From: Bradyrhizobiaceae bacterium
GTDB lineage: Bacteria; Pseudomonadota; Alphaproteobacteria; Rhizobiales; Hyphomicrobiaceae
Reading direction: 5' to 3'
Length of the DNA: 6,579 nt
Assembly (NCBI GenBank): GCA_947475855.1
Contig: CANJPN010000352.1
Coordinates: 1 to 6,579 of the forward strand
Positions within the stretch are counted from its first letter, which is position 1. Each line of letters begins with the position of its first letter. This document shows, piece after piece, positions 6,162 to 6,579 of the stretch. The notes under the pieces are model-generated. The model did no database searches, had not been told where the DNA came from, and saw nothing but the letters and a program-made list of their open reading frames with translations. Both the position numbers and the translations under genes were made by a program.

Positions 6162-6220
6162 CTGATTTTGGCTGATTTCCGTCGTGACAAAGGGTGTTTT
6201 CAAGCCCCAATTGCGATGCG

Positions 6221-6239
6221 AGGTTGCACATAGGTTGCA
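6221..6239. repeat. Direct repeat AGGTTGCA with 11-bp period
   Basis: AGGTTGCA occurs at 6221-6228 and 6232-6239, one helical turn apart, about 70 bp from the tRNA break. Such phased short repeats resemble arm-type sites bound by tyrosine recombinases or excisionases near an attachment site. With only two copies, chance is possible. Confidence 0.35.
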
Positions 6240-6579
6240 GGGCGATGACCAAAGCCCCCCGTTGTGGCCCGTAGTTGAAACTCACGCAGCCACGATCAGC
6301 CGTGCTCCACGCTAGCTCAGAAAAGAGCGAACAAGGCATTGCGGAACCGCGTCCGACTCTCCGATCCTGAAATGAGCTTTGCACCAGGCACCATGGGCGA
6401 GCAGCCAGTGCCCACAACAGCCCCAAACCCTGCGGGCAGCCGCCCCAACCAACCAGTAGCAGCAAGCGAGCCAAAGTGAGGGCGGTAGCGCCGCTCGCGG
6501 CCACTGGTCTGCCAAACACCAGCGGGGGCGGTGTATGGCCTCCAACCGTTGGCTCCAAATCTGAACGATGTCCAATAGA

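Larger units (their letters stand above)
6151..6579. other. Gene-free DNA beyond the tRNA break
   Basis: Minus-strand frames (for example 6558-6154 and 6575-6312) are open but show no recognisable family. In particular there is no Arg-His-Arg-Tyr integrase signature, although an integrase would be expected beside a tRNA. The first 100 bases are visibly A+T-richer than the rest. They contain a direct repeat (6221-6239) and an outward extended -10 (6153-6161). The stretch from about 6360 onward is GC-rich and unrecognised. It may be the edge of an inserted element or of a rearranged segment. Confidence 0.45.

Noticed and set aside
6154..6558. Integrase gene next to the broken tRNA (minus strand, 134 codons)
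   Set aside because: The translation has no Arg-His-Arg-Tyr pattern and no similarity I recognise, so it cannot be called an integrase.
6098..6579. Group I intron interrupting the tRNA
   Set aside because: Such introns in tRNAs sit in the anticodon loop. Here the break is in the T stem, and no matching 3' exon is found in the window.

Overview
The window is GC-rich DNA, probably from an alphaproteobacterium. The protein families are common in Rhizobiales-like genomes, and the two best promoters match the TTGACA/CTTGAC type used there. No marker gene fixes the taxon, so this is an inference. The layout is sparse: four protein genes, one truncated tRNA gene and long non-coding stretches.

Left part (1-1868, minus strand). 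A TauD/TfdA-type 2-oxoglutarate/Fe(II) dioxygenase (903-1760) lies upstream of a partial gene for a DRE-TIM metallolyase of the isopropylmalate/homocitrate/citramalate synthase type, which runs off the left edge (1-533). The dioxygenase has a strong sigma70-like promoter (1812-1840). That promoter has an inverted repeat in its spacer and a perfect 13-bp tandem repeat just upstream of the -35. A 369-bp gap with several hairpins, one of them terminator-like, separates the two genes, so they may be transcribed separately.

Middle (2287-3762, plus strand). An apparently isolated gene encodes an N-terminal TIR domain, one transmembrane helix, a long Ala/Glu/Lys/Arg-rich coiled coil and a small Gly/Thr/Ser-rich C-terminal domain with two cysteines. 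This looks like a membrane-anchored TIR receptor. Its last domain is clearly less GC-rich than the rest of the gene. About 1.2 kb without a convincing gene follows (3763-4941).

Right part (4942-6579, plus strand). An M14-like zinc hydrolase of the succinylglutamate desuccinylase/aspartoacylase family (4942-6006) is followed by a good promoter (6056-6086) and the 5' two thirds of an elongator tRNA-Met(CAT) gene (6098-6150). The tRNA sequence stops inside the T stem and gives way to A+T-richer, apparently gene-free DNA. This looks like an insertion or recombination junction, with an 8-bp direct repeat and an outward-facing extended -10 nearby. The four proteins show no obvious shared pathway. 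The most interesting items are the TIR receptor and the broken tRNA.
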